From an uncultured Wenzhouxiangella sp. (GTDB taxonomy: Bacteria > Pseudomonadota > Gammaproteobacteria > Xanthomonadales > Wenzhouxiangellaceae), in assembly GCA_913057255.1 (NCBI GenBank), contig CAJXNU010000006.1:1-33853 (forward strand): a DNA stretch of 33,853 bases, read 5' to 3'. The translations under genes and the position numbers were made by a program. The notes below the pieces were generated by a model. The model ran no database searches. It saw only the letters and a program-made list of their open reading frames with translations, and was not told the DNA's origin. How positions within the stretch are numbered: position 1 is the stretch's first letter; every line of letters begins with the position of its first letter. This document shows positions 1-11,206 of this stretch, in pieces.

Positions 1-163
1 ACTGACTGAGCTCCCACCAAATTTGAGTACGCGCCAGATGGGCTGCGTCTTATGGGTCGCTCTGCTCATCACAGCACGAGTGGAGATGAATGTTCAGTCA
101 TTGGGCTATTTTACGTCATTGACCTCACGTTCAGCGCTCAGTGAATGTTGAAAAAGTTTGCCT

Positions 164-192
164 TTGGGGCTGATTTGATCGGCTCATATGAT
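164..192 (+). promoter_or_regulatory. possible sigma70-like promoter upstream of speD
   Basis: TTGGGG (164-169), 17-nt spacer, TATGAT (187-192), just upstream of the speD ORF; the -35 match is weak. Confidence 0.3.
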
Positions 193-225
193 CGATAATA
201 GGAAATTCGTTTTTTGTCGTGGGTG

Positions 226-1023
226 ATGGCCATGGGTTCACGCAAAATTAAGCTCCACGGGTTTAACAACCTCACCAAAGCGTTGAGCTTCAATATCTAT
301 GACCTGTGCTATGCGACGACAGCAGAAGAGCGTCGCGATTACATCGCCTACATCGATGAGGCCTACAATGCTGAGCGGCTGACTCAAATCTTGTCCGATG
401 TCTCTAACATCATTGGCGCCAACATCTTAAACATCGCCCGTCAGGACTATGAGCCCCAAGGGGCGAGCGTCACCATGCTCATCTCTGAAGAACCCGTGGT
501 GATCGATGCAGACACGGCCACCGCAGCGCCTGGCCCGTTGCCAGAGAGCGTGGTGGGGCACTTGGATAAAAGCCACATTACCGTTCATACCTACCCAGAG
601 GCGCACCCGCACGATGGGATTTGCACTTTTAGGGCGGACATTGATGTGGCCACCTGCGGTGTGATTTCTCCACTGAAAGCCCTGAATTATCTGTTGCACA
701 GCTTTGAGTCTGACATTGTTACCATCGACTATCGCGTGCGCGGTTTTACTCGAGATGTGCGTGGCCGAAAGCACTACATCGACCACAAGATCACCTCAAT
801 CCAGGATTACTTGAGTCGCGACACCAAAAACGCCTACGACATGATCGATGTCAACGTCTATCAAGAGAACTTATTCCACACCAAGATGGTGTTGAAAGAC
901 TTTGATCTCGACGATTATCTCTTTCATCGCTCAGCAGACGACCTAGACCGACGCGAACGACAGCGCATTGAGAAGCGACTTAAAAAAGAGATGCGCGAGC
1001 TCTACTACGGTCGCAATCTCTAA
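226..1023 (+). CDS. speD: S-adenosylmethionine decarboxylase proenzyme
   Basis: ORF 214..1023; [23 protein letters not shown]-terminus and [11 protein letters not shown] self-cleavage region match the E. coli-type SpeD family. Start uncertain: TTG 214, ATG 226 or ATG 232. Confidence 0.93.
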   Translation: MAMGSRKIKLHGFNNLTKALSFNIYDLCYATTAEERRDYIAYIDEAYNAERLTQILSDVSNIIGANILNIARQDYEPQGASVTMLISEEPVVIDADTATAAPGPLPESVVGHLDKSHITVHTYPEAHPHDGICTFRADIDVATCGVISPLKALNYLLHSFESDIVTIDYRVRGFTRDVRGRKHYIDHKITSIQDYLSRDTKNAYDMIDVNVYQENLFHTKMVLKDFDLDDYLFHRSADDLDRRERQRIEKRLKKEMRELYYGRNL

Positions 1024-2942
1024 GCACTGGCATCTCCGCCACAGGCCTCAAGCGCCTCAGCGGTCTCCATCCACTCAGCCTCTGCTGACTCCAACTCTGC
1101 TTGTGTGCGTGCTCTCTCGGCGATGAGATCGCTCACTTCATCGGCTCTCGCGGCATCGTGATAGAGATCAGGATCGGCCAAAGCGCTGTCTTGGGTTTGG
1201 CGGCGTTCGGTGAGCTTTTCAATGCGGGCATTGAGACTTTTGAGTTTGTTTTGTAGAGGCTTTAACTGGTTGCGTTGATTGGCTTTTTCTTGCCTGCGCT
1301 GTTTTTTTGAGCTCTCTGAGTTTGAGGGCGTCTCGCTGGAGGCGTCTCGCTCTTTGATCTGGGCCCGATAGTCGTTGAGGTCACCATCAAAGACGCTCAG
1401 ATGGCCTTGATGAATCAGCCAAAACTGATCCACGCTGTTGTTCAGAAGGTGGCGATCATGCGAGACCACGATCACCGCACCTTCGAAGGTTTGCAAGGCC
1501 ACCGTCAATGCATGCCGCATTTCCAGATCCAGATGGTTGGTGGGCTCATCAAGCAGCAATAAATTGGGTCTTTGGCGGACCAGTAAGGCCAAGACCAGAC
1601 GGGCTTTCTCACCGCCTGAGTATTGACCTGTGCACGATGTGGCCAGATCGCCACTGAAATCGAAGCCACCCAAGAAATCTCGGATCATTTGCTCGGTGGC
1701 CTGTGTACCCATTTGCTCATCGAGTCTGGCGATATGCCAAATGGCATTTTCTCGCTCATTGAGTTGCTCAATCTGATGCTGGGCAAAATAACCCACGTTG
1801 AGGCCACGGGCATGCGATAAGCGACCAGACAGTGGTGTGAGCTCACCAGCGATGGCTTTGATTAAAGTGGACTTGCCCGCCCCATTTAAGCCCAACAGCC
1901 CAATGCGATCACCGGGCGCGAGACTCATGCCAATCGAATCAATCACGCAGTGGTCGCCATAGCCCAGAGACACTTCATCGAGGTGCACCAAAGGATTGGC
2001 GACTTTTGGAGGCGCTGAAAATTCAAAATCAAAGGGTGAGTCTAAGTGGGCCGGTGCGATGGCCTCAAGCCGGCTCAGCGCTTTCAAACGACTCTGTGCG
2101 GCCTTGGCTTTACTGGCTTTTGCGCGGAAGCGGTCGATGAACTGCTGCATGTGCGCCATGGTTTGTTGTTGCTTCACATAGGCGGCTTGTTGTTGGCTGA
2201 GCCGCTCCGCTCGTTGCTTTTCAAAGTTGGTGTAGTCGCCTTTGTAAGTGTGGAGCTTGCAGTGTTCGATATGAATGATGGTGTCGACCACGGCATCTAG
2301 AAAATCCCGATCGTGTGAGATCACCACCAATGTGCCAGCATAATGTTTGAGCCAGCCCTCAAGCCAGGTGACCGTTTCTAAGTCCAAGTGGTTGGTGGGC
2401 TCATCGAGTAACAATAAATCAGACGGACACATCAAGGCTTTGGCTAAGCTCAGCCGAATCCGCCAGCCACCCGAGAATGAGTCAATTGGGGCATCGAATT
2501 CATCGTCTCTAAAGCCCAGTCCCGATAGCAATCGGGCCGCCCGCGCCCGTGCTTGATAGCCACCGGCTGCCTCAAGCGCTTCATGGGCAGCGGCAATGGC
2601 CATGGCCTCATCCACCTCCGATGATGCCGTCTTGGATTCTGCCTGGACCACGGCGCGCTCCGCGGCCCGAAAGGCCTCATCGCCGTCTAGAACAAAATCA
2701 ATGGCGGTCTGATCCAGCGCTTTGATGTGCTGGGCCATGTGCGCCACCGCCCACGCTTTGGGCAGGTCGACCTCCCCAGTATCGGTGGAGAGTTCACCTC
2801 TCAAGACAGCAAATAAACTGCTTTTTCCAGAACCATTGGCACCCACCAAGCCTACTTTGTGGCCAGGGAAAATGGTGGCGCTGGTGTTCTCCAAGAGGGC
2901 ATGGGCCCCATGTCGAACGCTGATTTGGCTGAGTTTGATCAT
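1020..2942 (-). CDS. yheS: ABC-F family ATP-binding protein, YheS-like
   Basis: Two ABC domains ([73 protein letters not shown]), linker and C-terminal coiled coil. Likely start is ATG at 2942 ([13 protein letters not shown]), not 3017. Confidence 0.9.
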   Translation of the reverse strand: MIKLSQISVRHGAHALLENTSATIFPGHKVGLVGANGSGKSSLFAVLRGELSTDTGEVDLPKAWAVAHMAQHIKALDQTAIDFVLDGDEAFRAAERAVVQAESKTASSEVDEAMAIAAAHEALEAAGGYQARARAARLLSGLGFRDDEFDAPIDSFSGGWRIRLSLAKALMCPSDLLLLDEPTNHLDLETVTWLEGWLKHYAGTLVVISHDRDFLDAVVDTIIHIEHCKLHTYKGDYTNFEKQRAERLSQQQAAYVKQQQTMAHMQQFIDRFRAKASKAKAAQSRLKALSRLEAIAPAHLDSPFDFEFSAPPKVANPLVHLDEVSLGYGDHCVIDSIGMSLAPGDRIGLLGLNGAGKSTLIKAIAGELTPLSGRLSHARGLNVGYFAQHQIEQLNERENAIWHIARLDEQMGTQATEQMIRDFLGGFDFSGDLATSCTGQYSGGEKARLVLALLVRQRPNLLLLDEPTNHLDLEMRHALTVALQTFEGAVIVVSHDRHLLNNSVDQFWLIHQGHLSVFDGDLNDYRAQIKERDASSETPSNSESSKKQRRQEKANQRNQLKPLQNKLKSLNARIEKLTERRQTQDSALADPDLYHDAARADEVSDLIAERARTQAELESAEAEWMETAEALEACGGDASA

Positions 2943-3087
2943 CTCAAACGGTCTCGACTTGCCCTGATGAGTGGTTGGTGAGATGATCTCAAGCGCATTG
3001 GATAGAGCGTGTATCAATCACACACGTATGGCACCGCGTCACTTCCTCGCTTGTTTCAATGAGCGAGAAATTAAGGAAATCAAATCA

Positions 3088-4233
3088 ATGAATCTTATTG
3101 TAAAACTGATCGCTGGGATTGTCTTGGGTATTGTCATCGGACTGATTGCGCCTGATTGGGTGGTTCAGATCTTGCTGACGTTTAAAGGCTTATTTGGTCA
3201 GCTGCTGTTTTTCACCATTCCTCTGCTGATTTTGTTTTTCATCACCTCAGGCATCGCGGGCTTGCCACGTCAGTCAGGGCGGCTGTTGGGCCAGACCTTG
3301 GCTGGCGCCTATCTCTCCACCATTATGGCGGGCATCCTCGCGTTTATAGCCGCGGTGGTGTTGGTGCCCATGCTCACCACTTCAGTGGGTGAGGCGATCA
3401 CCGATCCAAACCAAACACTCGGGCCGTTTATTGAGGTCAACATCCCCCCGTTGATGTCGATCATGACCGCCTTGGTCGCCGCGTTCATCTTTGGTTTGGG
3501 GATTGCTGCGCGTGAAGCGGTGGCGCTCAAACAGGTCTTTGATCAAGGCCGTGATGTGATTGAATCTCTACTGGTCTCGGTGATCATTCCATTCTTGCCG
3601 CTTTATATTGCCGGCGTGTTTGCTGAGCTCTCAGCAGCCGGCACGGTTTTTGCAACACTGAAAACATTTGGTGTGATCTTGGCGCTGTCGGTGAGTCTCC
3701 ACTGGGTTTGGATCTTGGTGTTGTATTCCATCGTTGGGCTCAAGACAAAGCGCTCTCCTTTCTCACTGATTCGCCAAATGCTGCCCGCTTATTTCACCGC
3801 CTTGGGCACGATGTCGAGCGCCGCGACCATTCCAGTGACCCTCAAATCAGCCGAAGCCAATGGCGTGGATCCGAAGATTGCCGGTTTCACCATTCCATTG
3901 TGCGCCACCACGCATTTATCAGGTTCTACCATCACCATTGTGGCCTGCGCCGTGGCGGTGATGGTCTTGCAAGAAGGCCTTGCGCTTCCTGGCTTGATTG
4001 GCATGTTGCCCTTTATCTTGACCTTGGGCGTGGTGATGCTGGCTGCACCCGGTGTGCCGGGCGGGGCGGTGATGTCAGCGGTGGGTTTGCTCGGCTCTAT
4101 GCTCGGGTTTGGTGAAACCGCGGTGGCATTAATGATCGCACTTTATATGGCACAAGACAGCTTTGGGACGGCGTGCAATGTGACAGGCGATGGCGCCATT
4201 TCTCTATGGATCAACGAGTCACAGAAAAGCTGA
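3088..4233 (+). CDS. dicarboxylate/amino acid:cation symporter (DAACS family)
   Basis: Hydrophobic multi-TM protein with MNLIVKLIAGIVLGIVIGL start, LLFFTIPLLILFFITSGIAGL and TLSGS-like CATTHLSGSTI; start moved to ATG 3088 with an upstream AAGGAA. Confidence 0.85.
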   Translation: MNLIVKLIAGIVLGIVIGLIAPDWVVQILLTFKGLFGQLLFFTIPLLILFFITSGIAGLPRQSGRLLGQTLAGAYLSTIMAGILAFIAAVVLVPMLTTSVGEAITDPNQTLGPFIEVNIPPLMSIMTALVAAFIFGLGIAAREAVALKQVFDQGRDVIESLLVSVIIPFLPLYIAGVFAELSAAGTVFATLKTFGVILALSVSLHWVWILVLYSIVGLKTKRSPFSLIRQMLPAYFTALGTMSSAATIPVTLKSAEANGVDPKIAGFTIPLCATTHLSGSTITIVACAVAVMVLQEGLALPGLIGMLPFILTLGVVMLAAPGVPGGAVMSAVGLLGSMLGFGETAVALMIALYMAQDSFGTACNVTGDGAISLWINESQKS

Positions 4234-4304
4234 GTCAAAAACGCGGTTGGGTCACTATGGAGCGTTGAGTGATTTGACTGGTCAGGCATTTGTTGTGATG
4301 GCAT

Positions 4305-4345
4305 AAAAAAGGCGCCGATCTGAATGGATCGGCGCCTCTTTTTAT
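4305..4345. terminator. bidirectional intrinsic terminator between convergent symporter and hppA genes
   Basis: Perfect 10-bp stem GGCGCCGATC (4311-4320) / GATCGGCGCC (4327-4336), 6-nt loop, A6 upstream and TCTTTTTATTT downstream. Confidence 0.92.
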
Positions 4346-4403
4346 TTCAACGATCAAAACCAGTGGTCAGTGATGCAATCACTGACCGATCGGGTTTGAT
4401 GGT

Positions 4404-6425
4404 TTAGTGTGTCAACAAAGGTGCGATGACCAAGCTCACAATGGCCATCACGTTGATCAGGATGTTCATTGATGGGCCAGAGGTGTCTTTCAAAGGATCG
4501 CCCACGGTATCGCCAACCACATTGGCTTTGTGCGTTTCTGATCCTTTGCCACCAAAGTGACCTTTCTCAACATGCTTTTTGGCGTTGTCCCAAGCACCAC
4601 CGGCATTGGCCATGGTCAGTGCAAGCAACACACAGCCCAACAAGGCGCCACCGAGCATGCCACCGAGTGACTCGGCGCCAAGGCCAAAGCCAACCAGCAC
4701 CGGACCAAACACAGCCAGCGCTGCCGGCAGCATCATGCGTTTGATGGCAGAGGTGGTGGCGATGTCAACACAACGAGCGGCATCGGGGGTGCCCGTGCCT
4801 TCCAAAAGACCTGGAATCTCTTTGAATTGACGGCGGATCTCTTGGATCATTTCAAAAGCCGCATCACCGACCGCAGTCATGGTGATGGAAGCCACCAAGA
4901 AGGGGAACACACCACCGATGAACAGACCAATCAACACGTTGGGATTGGAGATGTTGAGCTCGAAGCCAGGCAAGGAGTAAGACACTTCAGCAATGTAGGC
5001 TGAGATGATGGTCAATGCCGCCAAAGCCGCTGCTCCAATGGCAAAACCCTTACCAATGGCTGCGGTGGTGTTACCCAACTCATCCAAAGAATCGGTGATC
5101 TTGCGCGTGTCTTCGCCCAGACCTGCCATCTCAGCAATGCCGCCGGCATTGTCTGCCACTGGGCCGTAGGCATCAATCGCCATGGTCATGCCCACAGTGG
5201 CGAGCATCGCCACAGCGGCAATACCGACACCATAAAGATCGGCATTGGCATTGGCGATAAAGATCATCACACAGATCGCCGCAATTGGAATCACCACAGA
5301 CTGCATGCCGGTGGCTAGGCCTGAAATAATGACCGTGGCAGACCCAGTCTCACCTGAACGGGCAATCTCTCTAACGGGCTTGCCTGCGGTGTAGTACTCG
5401 GTGGATAAACCAATGATCACACCACCGACAGCACCGACCACGGTCGCAATCCACACACCATTGTTGATGCCCAGGTAACCGACTAAGAAATAGGCCAAGA
5501 CAATAAAGCCAATGGCAGCCGACATGGTGCCCAAACGAAGGGCGACCTCAGGGCTCTTAGAAGAGCTCGCTTTGACCACCAAGATGGCCAAGATTGAGCA
5601 GACCAAGCCCAAAGAAGAGAGCAACAACGGCAAGCTCATCAAAGCGCTGCCTTCACCCATGCCTTCAACAAAGCTGGTGGCTGATTGCTGGACCATGACA
5701 GTGGCCAAGGCCACAGTGGCGATCATGGCACCACAGTATGATTCAAAAATATCTGAGCCCATGCCTGCAACATCCCCAACGTTGTCACCCACGTTATCAG
5801 CGATCACGCCTGGGTTTCTGGGGTCGTCTTCTGGGATACCGGCTTCCACCTTACCCACCAGGTCTGCGCCAACATCAGCCGCCTTGGTGAAGATGCCGCC
5901 ACCGACACGGTAGAACAAAGCCACCACGCCAGCACCCATGCCAAAGCCATGGATGTTGTGCGCCGTCTCTGGGTCCGTACCGAAGATGAAATACAGCGTG
6001 CCCAAGCCCAACAAGCCAAGTGAGGCCAGCACCATGCCCATCACAGAGCCGCCATAGAAGGCCACCATCAAAGCTTTGCTTTGACCAAACTCGTGTGCAG
6101 CTGAGGTGGTTCTCACATTCGCCCGAGTCGCGGCGGTCATGCCTAAGAATCCAGCCAAGGCCGAACACGTGGCACCGACTAAGAAAGAAATCGCGGTTTG
6201 TAGACCCAAACCGGAGCTCGCTAAGGCCACAAACAAGACCGCGACCGATAAGCCGATCAGGATCAACTCACGACGCATGAAGGCCAAAGCACCCTGTTGG
6301 ATCAGTTTGGCGATCTCAGAGGGCTTGCCTTCCATCGCGGGGTAGCTCATGACCACGCGATAGAGGATGAAGGCCACAACCAGGCCGACGACCCCGAGTA
6401 CTGGGGGGATGAGTAATTGATTCAT
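4404..6425 (-). CDS. hppA: membrane-bound, ion-translocating inorganic pyrophosphatase
   Basis: Multi-TM protein with [46 protein letters not shown] and [18 protein letters not shown] motifs; start at ATG 6425 (MNQLLIPP) with an upstream GGGAGA. Confidence 0.95.
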   Translation of the reverse strand: MNQLLIPPVLGVVGLVVAFILYRVVMSYPAMEGKPSEIAKLIQQGALAFMRRELILIGLSVAVLFVALASSGLGLQTAISFLVGATCSALAGFLGMTAATRANVRTTSAAHEFGQSKALMVAFYGGSVMGMVLASLGLLGLGTLYFIFGTDPETAHNIHGFGMGAGVVALFYRVGGGIFTKAADVGADLVGKVEAGIPEDDPRNPGVIADNVGDNVGDVAGMGSDIFESYCGAMIATVALATVMVQQSATSFVEGMGEGSALMSLPLLLSSLGLVCSILAILVVKASSSKSPEVALRLGTMSAAIGFIVLAYFLVGYLGINNGVWIATVVGAVGGVIIGLSTEYYTAGKPVREIARSGETGSATVIISGLATGMQSVVIPIAAICVMIFIANANADLYGVGIAAVAMLATVGMTMAIDAYGPVADNAGGIAEMAGLGEDTRKITDSLDELGNTTAAIGKGFAIGAAALAALTIISAYIAEVSYSLPGFELNISNPNVLIGLFIGGVFPFLVASITMTAVGDAAFEMIQEIRRQFKEIPGLLEGTGTPDAARCVDIATTSAIKRMMLPAALAVFGPVLVGFGLGAESLGGMLGGALLGCVLLALTMANAGGAWDNAKKHVEKGHFGGKGSETHKANVVGDTVGDPLKDTSGPSMNILINVMAIVSLVIAPLLTH

Positions 6426-6507
6426 TGTGTCTCCCAAAAATACACTCGTTAAAGACTATTGTTTAGCTATTAGATCATTCAGTTGGAACCCGCTCATTGT
6501 AGTGAGA

Positions 6508-7485
6508 TCAGGCCTTTTGGGCAAATGCCAGGCAAACCCAATCCTCTTTGGTCTCCATCATCGGGCCGGGATCTAGGTCCCGGTACGCTGATTTGACTGC
6601 CTCTGCCTGCTCGATGAGAATCCCCGACAAAATCAAATGACCACCCGGTGCCACCAGACCCATCAGCTTCGGCGCCAACTCAATCAAGGGTTGGGCCAAG
6701 ATATTGGCCAAAACCAATGGGCTTTGTGTCTGGCCATGTTGTTCAAAGAAAGACGCGGGATCGAAGACTGAGACCGCATCATCACAGCCATTCATCCGCG
6801 CATTGTCTTGGGTCGCCGTCAATGCCTGTGGGTCATGGTCCACCGCCAACACCTGTTTGGCGCCCAAAAGAATGGCCGCAATCCCCAAAATGCCTGAGCC
6901 GCAGCCAAAGTCGATCACCGGATCATTAGAGGGAAGATGGGCTGGAGAACTTGCCCATTGATCCAGCCAGCTCAAACAAAGCGCCGTGGTGGGATGGGTG
7001 CCACTGCCAAACGCCAAGCCCGGATCGATGCGAATGACCACGGGCCAGTCAGGATCTGGCTCAACGTGTGTGGGACAAATCCAAAGCCGCTTGCCAAATG
7101 ACATGGGTTTGAATTGATCCATCCAAGCCCGAGTCCAGACTCGCTCTTCAATGGCCTTGGAGTGCACTGGGGTTGTGGTGCCGATCAGGCCACGCTCGAT
7201 GAGGGTGCGGGTGACATCGTCCAAGTCCTGATCGATGGGGAATAATGCCTCGATCACCACGGTGGGCCACAAAGGCAGGGCGCCTGGGTCGGGTTCATGC
7301 AAGGGATGGTCTTCGGCATCGACCAAGGTCACCGAGACCGCTCCTTGCTCAAATAGCGCCGTTTCGATCGGCTCGATGCTCACCGTTTGGTCTGCCGCCT
7401 CAGCCATTTGTTCGCTCTGCTCAATGGCCACGCTCAAAGACAAGGTTTGCCACTGAGGTGGGGTCAGGTGGGTTTGATCACTCAC
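6508..7485 (-). CDS. prmA: ribosomal protein L11 methyltransferase
   Basis: VWTRAWMDQFKPMSFGKRLWICPT, DPGLAFGSGTHPTTALCL, DFGCGSGILGIAA and ANILAQPL motifs; probable GTG start at 7485 overlaps the rsmE stop (GTGA) with a GGGAG ribosome-binding site. Confidence 0.92.
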   Translation of the reverse strand: MSDQTHLTPPQWQTLSLSVAIEQSEQMAEAADQTVSIEPIETALFEQGAVSVTLVDAEDHPLHEPDPGALPLWPTVVIEALFPIDQDLDDVTRTLIERGLIGTTTPVHSKAIEERVWTRAWMDQFKPMSFGKRLWICPTHVEPDPDWPVVIRIDPGLAFGSGTHPTTALCLSWLDQWASSPAHLPSNDPVIDFGCGSGILGIAAILLGAKQVLAVDHDPQALTATQDNARMNGCDDAVSVFDPASFFEQHGQTQSPLVLANILAQPLIELAPKLMGLVAPGGHLILSGILIEQAEAVKSAYRDLDPGPMMETKEDWVCLAFAQKA

Positions 7486-8234
7486 CCCATATCTCCCATC
7501 AGTGTGTGCAGACACGCCAGAGCAGCAGGGCCCGCTGTCTCGGTTCTAAGCACCCTCGGTCCCAAGCGAAGTCCTTGGGCACCGTGATTTTTGAGCGCGT
7601 CGATCTCTGATGGATCGAGACCGCCTTCAGGGCCAACGATCAAAGCAAGTTGATGGGTTTTGTCTACATTCGTCGGGCTCAGTTCAGCCAGTGGGTCTAA
7701 GTAAAAGGTGGGTGTGTGTGAGTCCAAGGCGCAGTGGCTGAGCTCGATCGGGGCGTCGATGGTTGGAATGCGCACCCGGCCACTTTGCTCGCAAGCGCCA
7801 ATGGCAATGGCTTGCCACCGCGCTTGGCGTTGGGTTTGGCGTTTGCCATCGAGCTTGACGCCGGTGCGTTTCGTAAACACCGGGCTGATGCGGGCCACAC
7901 CCAATTCGGTGGCTTTTTGGACCACCCAGTCCATGCGCTCGCCACGGCCGATGGCCTGAATTAAGTGGATCTGGAGTGGTGACTCGACCTGTGGGGTGGT
8001 TTGGCTTTCCAATGACACAACGCAGGCTTTGGGCCCCGGTCCGAGTTGAATTTGGCCGGTGTATTCCGCACCATCCCCGTTAAAGACAATCACCGAATCG
8101 CCCACTTGGTGGCGAAGTACCGTCAGTAAGTGCTTCGATGGCCCTTCTTCGAGGATGACGGTCTCACCGACCCTCAAATCTTGGGGGGTGTAGACGCGAC
8201 TCAAGCGGGCTTTGGGATTGATTGACGGGCACAT
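7482..8234 (-). CDS. rsmE: 16S rRNA (uracil-1498-N3)-methyltransferase
   Basis: LIVGPEGGLDPSEID, LRLGPRVLRTETAGPAAL and QATELGVARISPV-type motifs; start at ATG 8234 (MCPSINPKARLSRVYTPQ). Confidence 0.93.
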   Translation of the reverse strand: MCPSINPKARLSRVYTPQDLRVGETVILEEGPSKHLLTVLRHQVGDSVIVFNGDGAEYTGQIQLGPGPKACVVSLESQTTPQVESPLQIHLIQAIGRGERMDWVVQKATELGVARISPVFTKRTGVKLDGKRQTQRQARWQAIAIGACEQSGRVRIPTIDAPIELSHCALDSHTPTFYLDPLAELSPTNVDKTHQLALIVGPEGGLDPSEIDALKNHGAQGLRLGPRVLRTETAGPAALACLHTLMGDMG

Positions 8235-8309
8235 CAGCGTATGATGATGGATATTAAATGGGACATCAACAGGGCATGGCCCGCGGGTTGATAAGGATAG
8301 AGCAAGCAA

Positions 8310-8735
8310 ATGAACTCAAACGCCAAAGGTTTTTCACTGATCGAAGTCTTGGTGGTGGTTGTGATCATCAGTATTTTGGCGGCTGTGGTGGTGCCGCGCA
8401 TTATGGATGAACCCGACCGTGCCCGCGTGGTGCGTGCTGAGCAAGACATTCGGGCATTGGTCACGGCATTGAACCTGTACCGCCTAGACAATGCCACCTA
8501 CCCATCCACCGAGCAAGGGCTTCAAGCTTTGGTTGAAAGGCCCAGCGGCACGCCAGAACCGAGGAACTGGAAAGCGGGTGGCTATATTGATCAACTGCCC
8601 TTAGATCCATGGGGACGCGAGTATCAGTATCTCTATCCGGGCATCCATGGTGAGATTGATGTCTGGTCACTGGGCGCCAATGGGTTGTCGGGTGGCGAGG
8701 GCATCAATGCCGAAATTGGCAACTGGATGCGGTGA
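8310..8735 (+). CDS. gspG: type II secretion system major pseudopilin GspG
   Basis: Prepilin motif G|FSLIEVLVVVVIISILAAVVVP; LDNATYPSTEQGLQALVERP, DPWGREYQYLYPG. Confidence 0.96.
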   Translation: MNSNAKGFSLIEVLVVVVIISILAAVVVPRIMDEPDRARVVRAEQDIRALVTALNLYRLDNATYPSTEQGLQALVERPSGTPEPRNWKAGGYIDQLPLDPWGREYQYLYPGIHGEIDVWSLGANGLSGGEGINAEIGNWMR

Positions 8736-8765
8736 GTTCAGTTCGGTACCCAGTCCAGCCAAGAC

Positions 8766-9323
8766 GTGCTTAGTGTGCGCCGGTCTCTGATGCCGATGCA
8801 GCCGGCCACTGCTCGAGGCATGACCCTGATTGAGGTGCTCGTGGTGGTGGTCATTGCAAGTATCGTAGCGACCTTGGTGACGCTTCGTTTGGGGGCGTTT
8901 GATTCAACCCAATCCCCGCGGGATCAATTGCTCGAGGTGGCGCAAGCAGTCGATGCGGTTTGCGAGCAGGCCTTGTTTCGCGCCAAACCACAATCGCTGA
9001 GTTTTTATGCACAAGGCCTCATTTGGAATGGTGCCGACTCGCCAGAGCTGGTGAGCTGGTCAGAAGAATTACGGCTTCAATTGGTGCTTGAAGGCCATGC
9101 CACCCCGCTTCAAAAAACTCCTGAGCCATCCATGGTCGATGTCGGCAGAGATCTCACCACGGCCGGTTTGTCGCGGTCCAATCCGTTCCCGTTTCATATT
9201 TTGTGTGATCCCTTGGGGCAACGTACGGCGTTCGAGTTGCGGTTGAGACAGGGCGATCGCTTGGCTACGCTGATGATGGCCAGTGATGGTCAGTGGCAGA
9301 TTGAGTCGGGAGCAGAGCGTTGA
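8766..9323 (+). CDS. gspH: type II secretion system minor pseudopilin GspH
   Basis: Prepilin motif RG|MTLIEVLVVVVIASI and position between gspG and gspI; the start codon may be downstream. Confidence 0.85.
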   Translation: MLSVRRSLMPMQPATARGMTLIEVLVVVVIASIVATLVTLRLGAFDSTQSPRDQLLEVAQAVDAVCEQALFRAKPQSLSFYAQGLIWNGADSPELVSWSEELRLQLVLEGHATPLQKTPEPSMVDVGRDLTTAGLSRSNPFPFHILCDPLGQRTAFELRLRQGDRLATLMMASDGQWQIESGAER

Positions 9324-9706
9324 GTATCAGGCAACACAGGCATCAATCGGGCATGACACTGATTGAGGTGTTGGTGGCACTGGTCATTGTCTCAGTGGCG
9401 GTGCTTGCTTTGGCCCGTTCGGGCGGACAGGCCCTAGATACCCAATATGAGCTTGAACAACGCACGCTGGCGATGTGGGTGGCCGACCATGTCTTGGCTC
9501 AGATTGAGCTCGGTGATGATGCCGTCCCGGGTCAGCGGACGGGTGAAATGACGATGGCCAATCGCACTTGGTTTTGGCGGGCCGTGATTCAGCCCACACC
9601 CGATCAAGCCATGCTGCGGGTCGATGTGGTGATTGAAGATCGAGATGATGCAAGAGGCGAGGGTGTCACGCCGATCGTTGTCCAAACCGGGTTTGTCTCT
9701 TCATGA
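9320..9706 (+). CDS. gspI: type II secretion system minor pseudopilin GspI
   Basis: SG|MTLIEVLVALVIVSVAVLAL; 128 aa; 4-nt overlaps with both neighbours. Confidence 0.92.
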   Translation: MSIRQHRHQSGMTLIEVLVALVIVSVAVLALARSGGQALDTQYELEQRTLAMWVADHVLAQIELGDDAVPGQRTGEMTMANRTWFWRAVIQPTPDQAMLRVDVVIEDRDDARGEGVTPIVVQTGFVSS

Positions 9707-10299
9707 GATGGGTCCGTTACAAACGATGGATGGGCGGCTACACCTTGATTGAGGTGTTGATTGCCATTGGGATTTTTTCTGTCCTAAGTTTGAGTGCCTA
9801 CAGCGCACTCAACACGCTCTCGAGTGCCACCGAGGCCGCTGAGGTTCATGGCGAGGTGCTATCTGACTTGCAACTCACCATCGCCCGTTTGGATGCGGAT
9901 CTTCAATCGGTGGTGGCGCGCCCAAGCTTTGATGCCTCAGCCAACCGGCTCGAGGGTGATTTTTTTGGACAGGCCACGGCCTTTGGTGGCATCCGCTCTG
10001 GATGGGCCAACCCCTTGGGCCAGCCGAGAGCCGAGCTGCAGCGGTTTCAATGGCAGTTTGAAGCCGGCACACTGCAACGACTCTACTGGCCGACCTTGTA
10101 TCCCATCCGACGCTCTGATGTTCAAGTCGAAACCCTGGCGGTGGATTTGGAAGGCTGGTCGATTCGCTATTTTTCACCGAGGGTGGGTTGGCAGAGCCAG
10201 TGGCAAGCCAGGCCGGGTGAGGCCTTGCCGCAAGCGGTGGAGTTGATTCTCGACCACGCTCGATACGGCGAGATTCGTCGTTTGATTGTGCTGAACTGA
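9703..10299 (+). CDS. gspJ: type II secretion system minor pseudopilin GspJ
   Basis: GG|YTLIEVLIAIGIFSVLSLSAYSALNTL and synteny. Confidence 0.92.
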   Translation: MRWVRYKRWMGGYTLIEVLIAIGIFSVLSLSAYSALNTLSSATEAAEVHGEVLSDLQLTIARLDADLQSVVARPSFDASANRLEGDFFGQATAFGGIRSGWANPLGQPRAELQRFQWQFEAGTLQRLYWPTLYPIRRSDVQVETLAVDLEGWSIRYFSPRVGWQSQWQARPGEALPQAVELILDHARYGEIRRLIVLN

Positions 10300-10303
10300 T
10301 GCC

Positions 10304-11206
10304 ATGAACAGTCAATCCAAACAGTCCAAAGAACGCGGCGCGGCCATCCTAATCACTTTGGTGGTGGTCACATTGGCCAGCGTCATGGCTTTGGCGCTGC
10401 TTGAGCGGTCTCAAGAGAGTGTTGCCCGCACACAGGCGCTCATGGACCGATCAACGGTGGATCGGTTAAGCGATGGCATGGTGCTGTTGGCCAAGCGCAA
10501 TTTGGCCGAGTGGCAGGCCAATGGCAATCAACTGCCCGCAGGTATTGATTTGTCTGAGTGGACACCGCCTTATCAAGTGCCCGGTGGGGTGGTTCAGGGG
10601 CGGCTAATTGATCTCAGCGGTCGCTTTAATTTAAATGCCTTGCTGCATCCAGAGCCTGACCAGCGATTGTTCGCTCAACAGGTGCTGGAGCGCTTGCTGA
10701 TTTCTTTGAACTTAAACCAACGCCTGGCCGTTGAAATCGCCGCTTGGCTGCAACGACCACGAACCGAAGGTTCAGTCGGCCGCCTGCCGCTGATCCACAT
10801 CAGCGAACTGATCGAAATGCCGGGGATGGACCGACAAAGTCTGGAGACTTTGTCGCCTTGGGTGAGTGTGCTACCCACGCCCGAACTGTTGGTCAACGTC
10901 AATCAAACCACGCCAAGGGTGCTCGCTTCTCTGATGGGCTCATTGACGCTCACCGGTGCACAACAACTCCTAGGTGATGCACCTTTTGAGCGCATCGAAG
11001 ATCTCTGGGCTCATCCTGTCTGGGCTGGGATAGAGACCACGGTCAAAGAGCGTGCCGCCACCACCACACAATCGGATTGGTATTTGGCGCAGACCCGTGT
11101 CAGTTTGGATCGAGATGGTGAGCTGATCAGTCATGATGTTTTCCGCCTGATCTCAGCCACGGGCTCGGGTTATGATTTCAGGTATGTCAGTCAAGGACAG
11201 CCATGA
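10304..11206 (+). CDS. gspK: type II secretion system minor pseudopilin GspK
   Basis: RG|AAILITLVVVTLASVMALALLERSQ; DLSGRFNLNAL; 300 aa; synteny. Confidence 0.93.
   Translation: MNSQSKQSKERGAAILITLVVVTLASVMALALLERSQESVARTQALMDRSTVDRLSDGMVLLAKRNLAEWQANGNQLPAGIDLSEWTPPYQVPGGVVQGRLIDLSGRFNLNALLHPEPDQRLFAQQVLERLLISLNLNQRLAVEIAAWLQRPRTEGSVGRLPLIHISELIEMPGMDRQSLETLSPWVSVLPTPELLVNVNQTTPRVLASLMGSLTLTGAQQLLGDAPFERIEDLWAHPVWAGIETTVKERAATTTQSDWYLAQTRVSLDRDGELISHDVFRLISATGSGYDFRYVSQGQP

Noticed and set aside
427-786. Minus-strand 119-aa ORF inside speD
   Set aside because: Fully antisense to a confidently identified gene, no recognisable domain; likely a shadow ORF
8331-9760. Near-identical repeats (ctgattgaggtg...) in gspG, gspH, gspI and gspJ
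   Set aside because: Explained by the conserved prepilin N-terminal motif (TLIEV) in each pseudopilin, not a mobile or regulatory repeat
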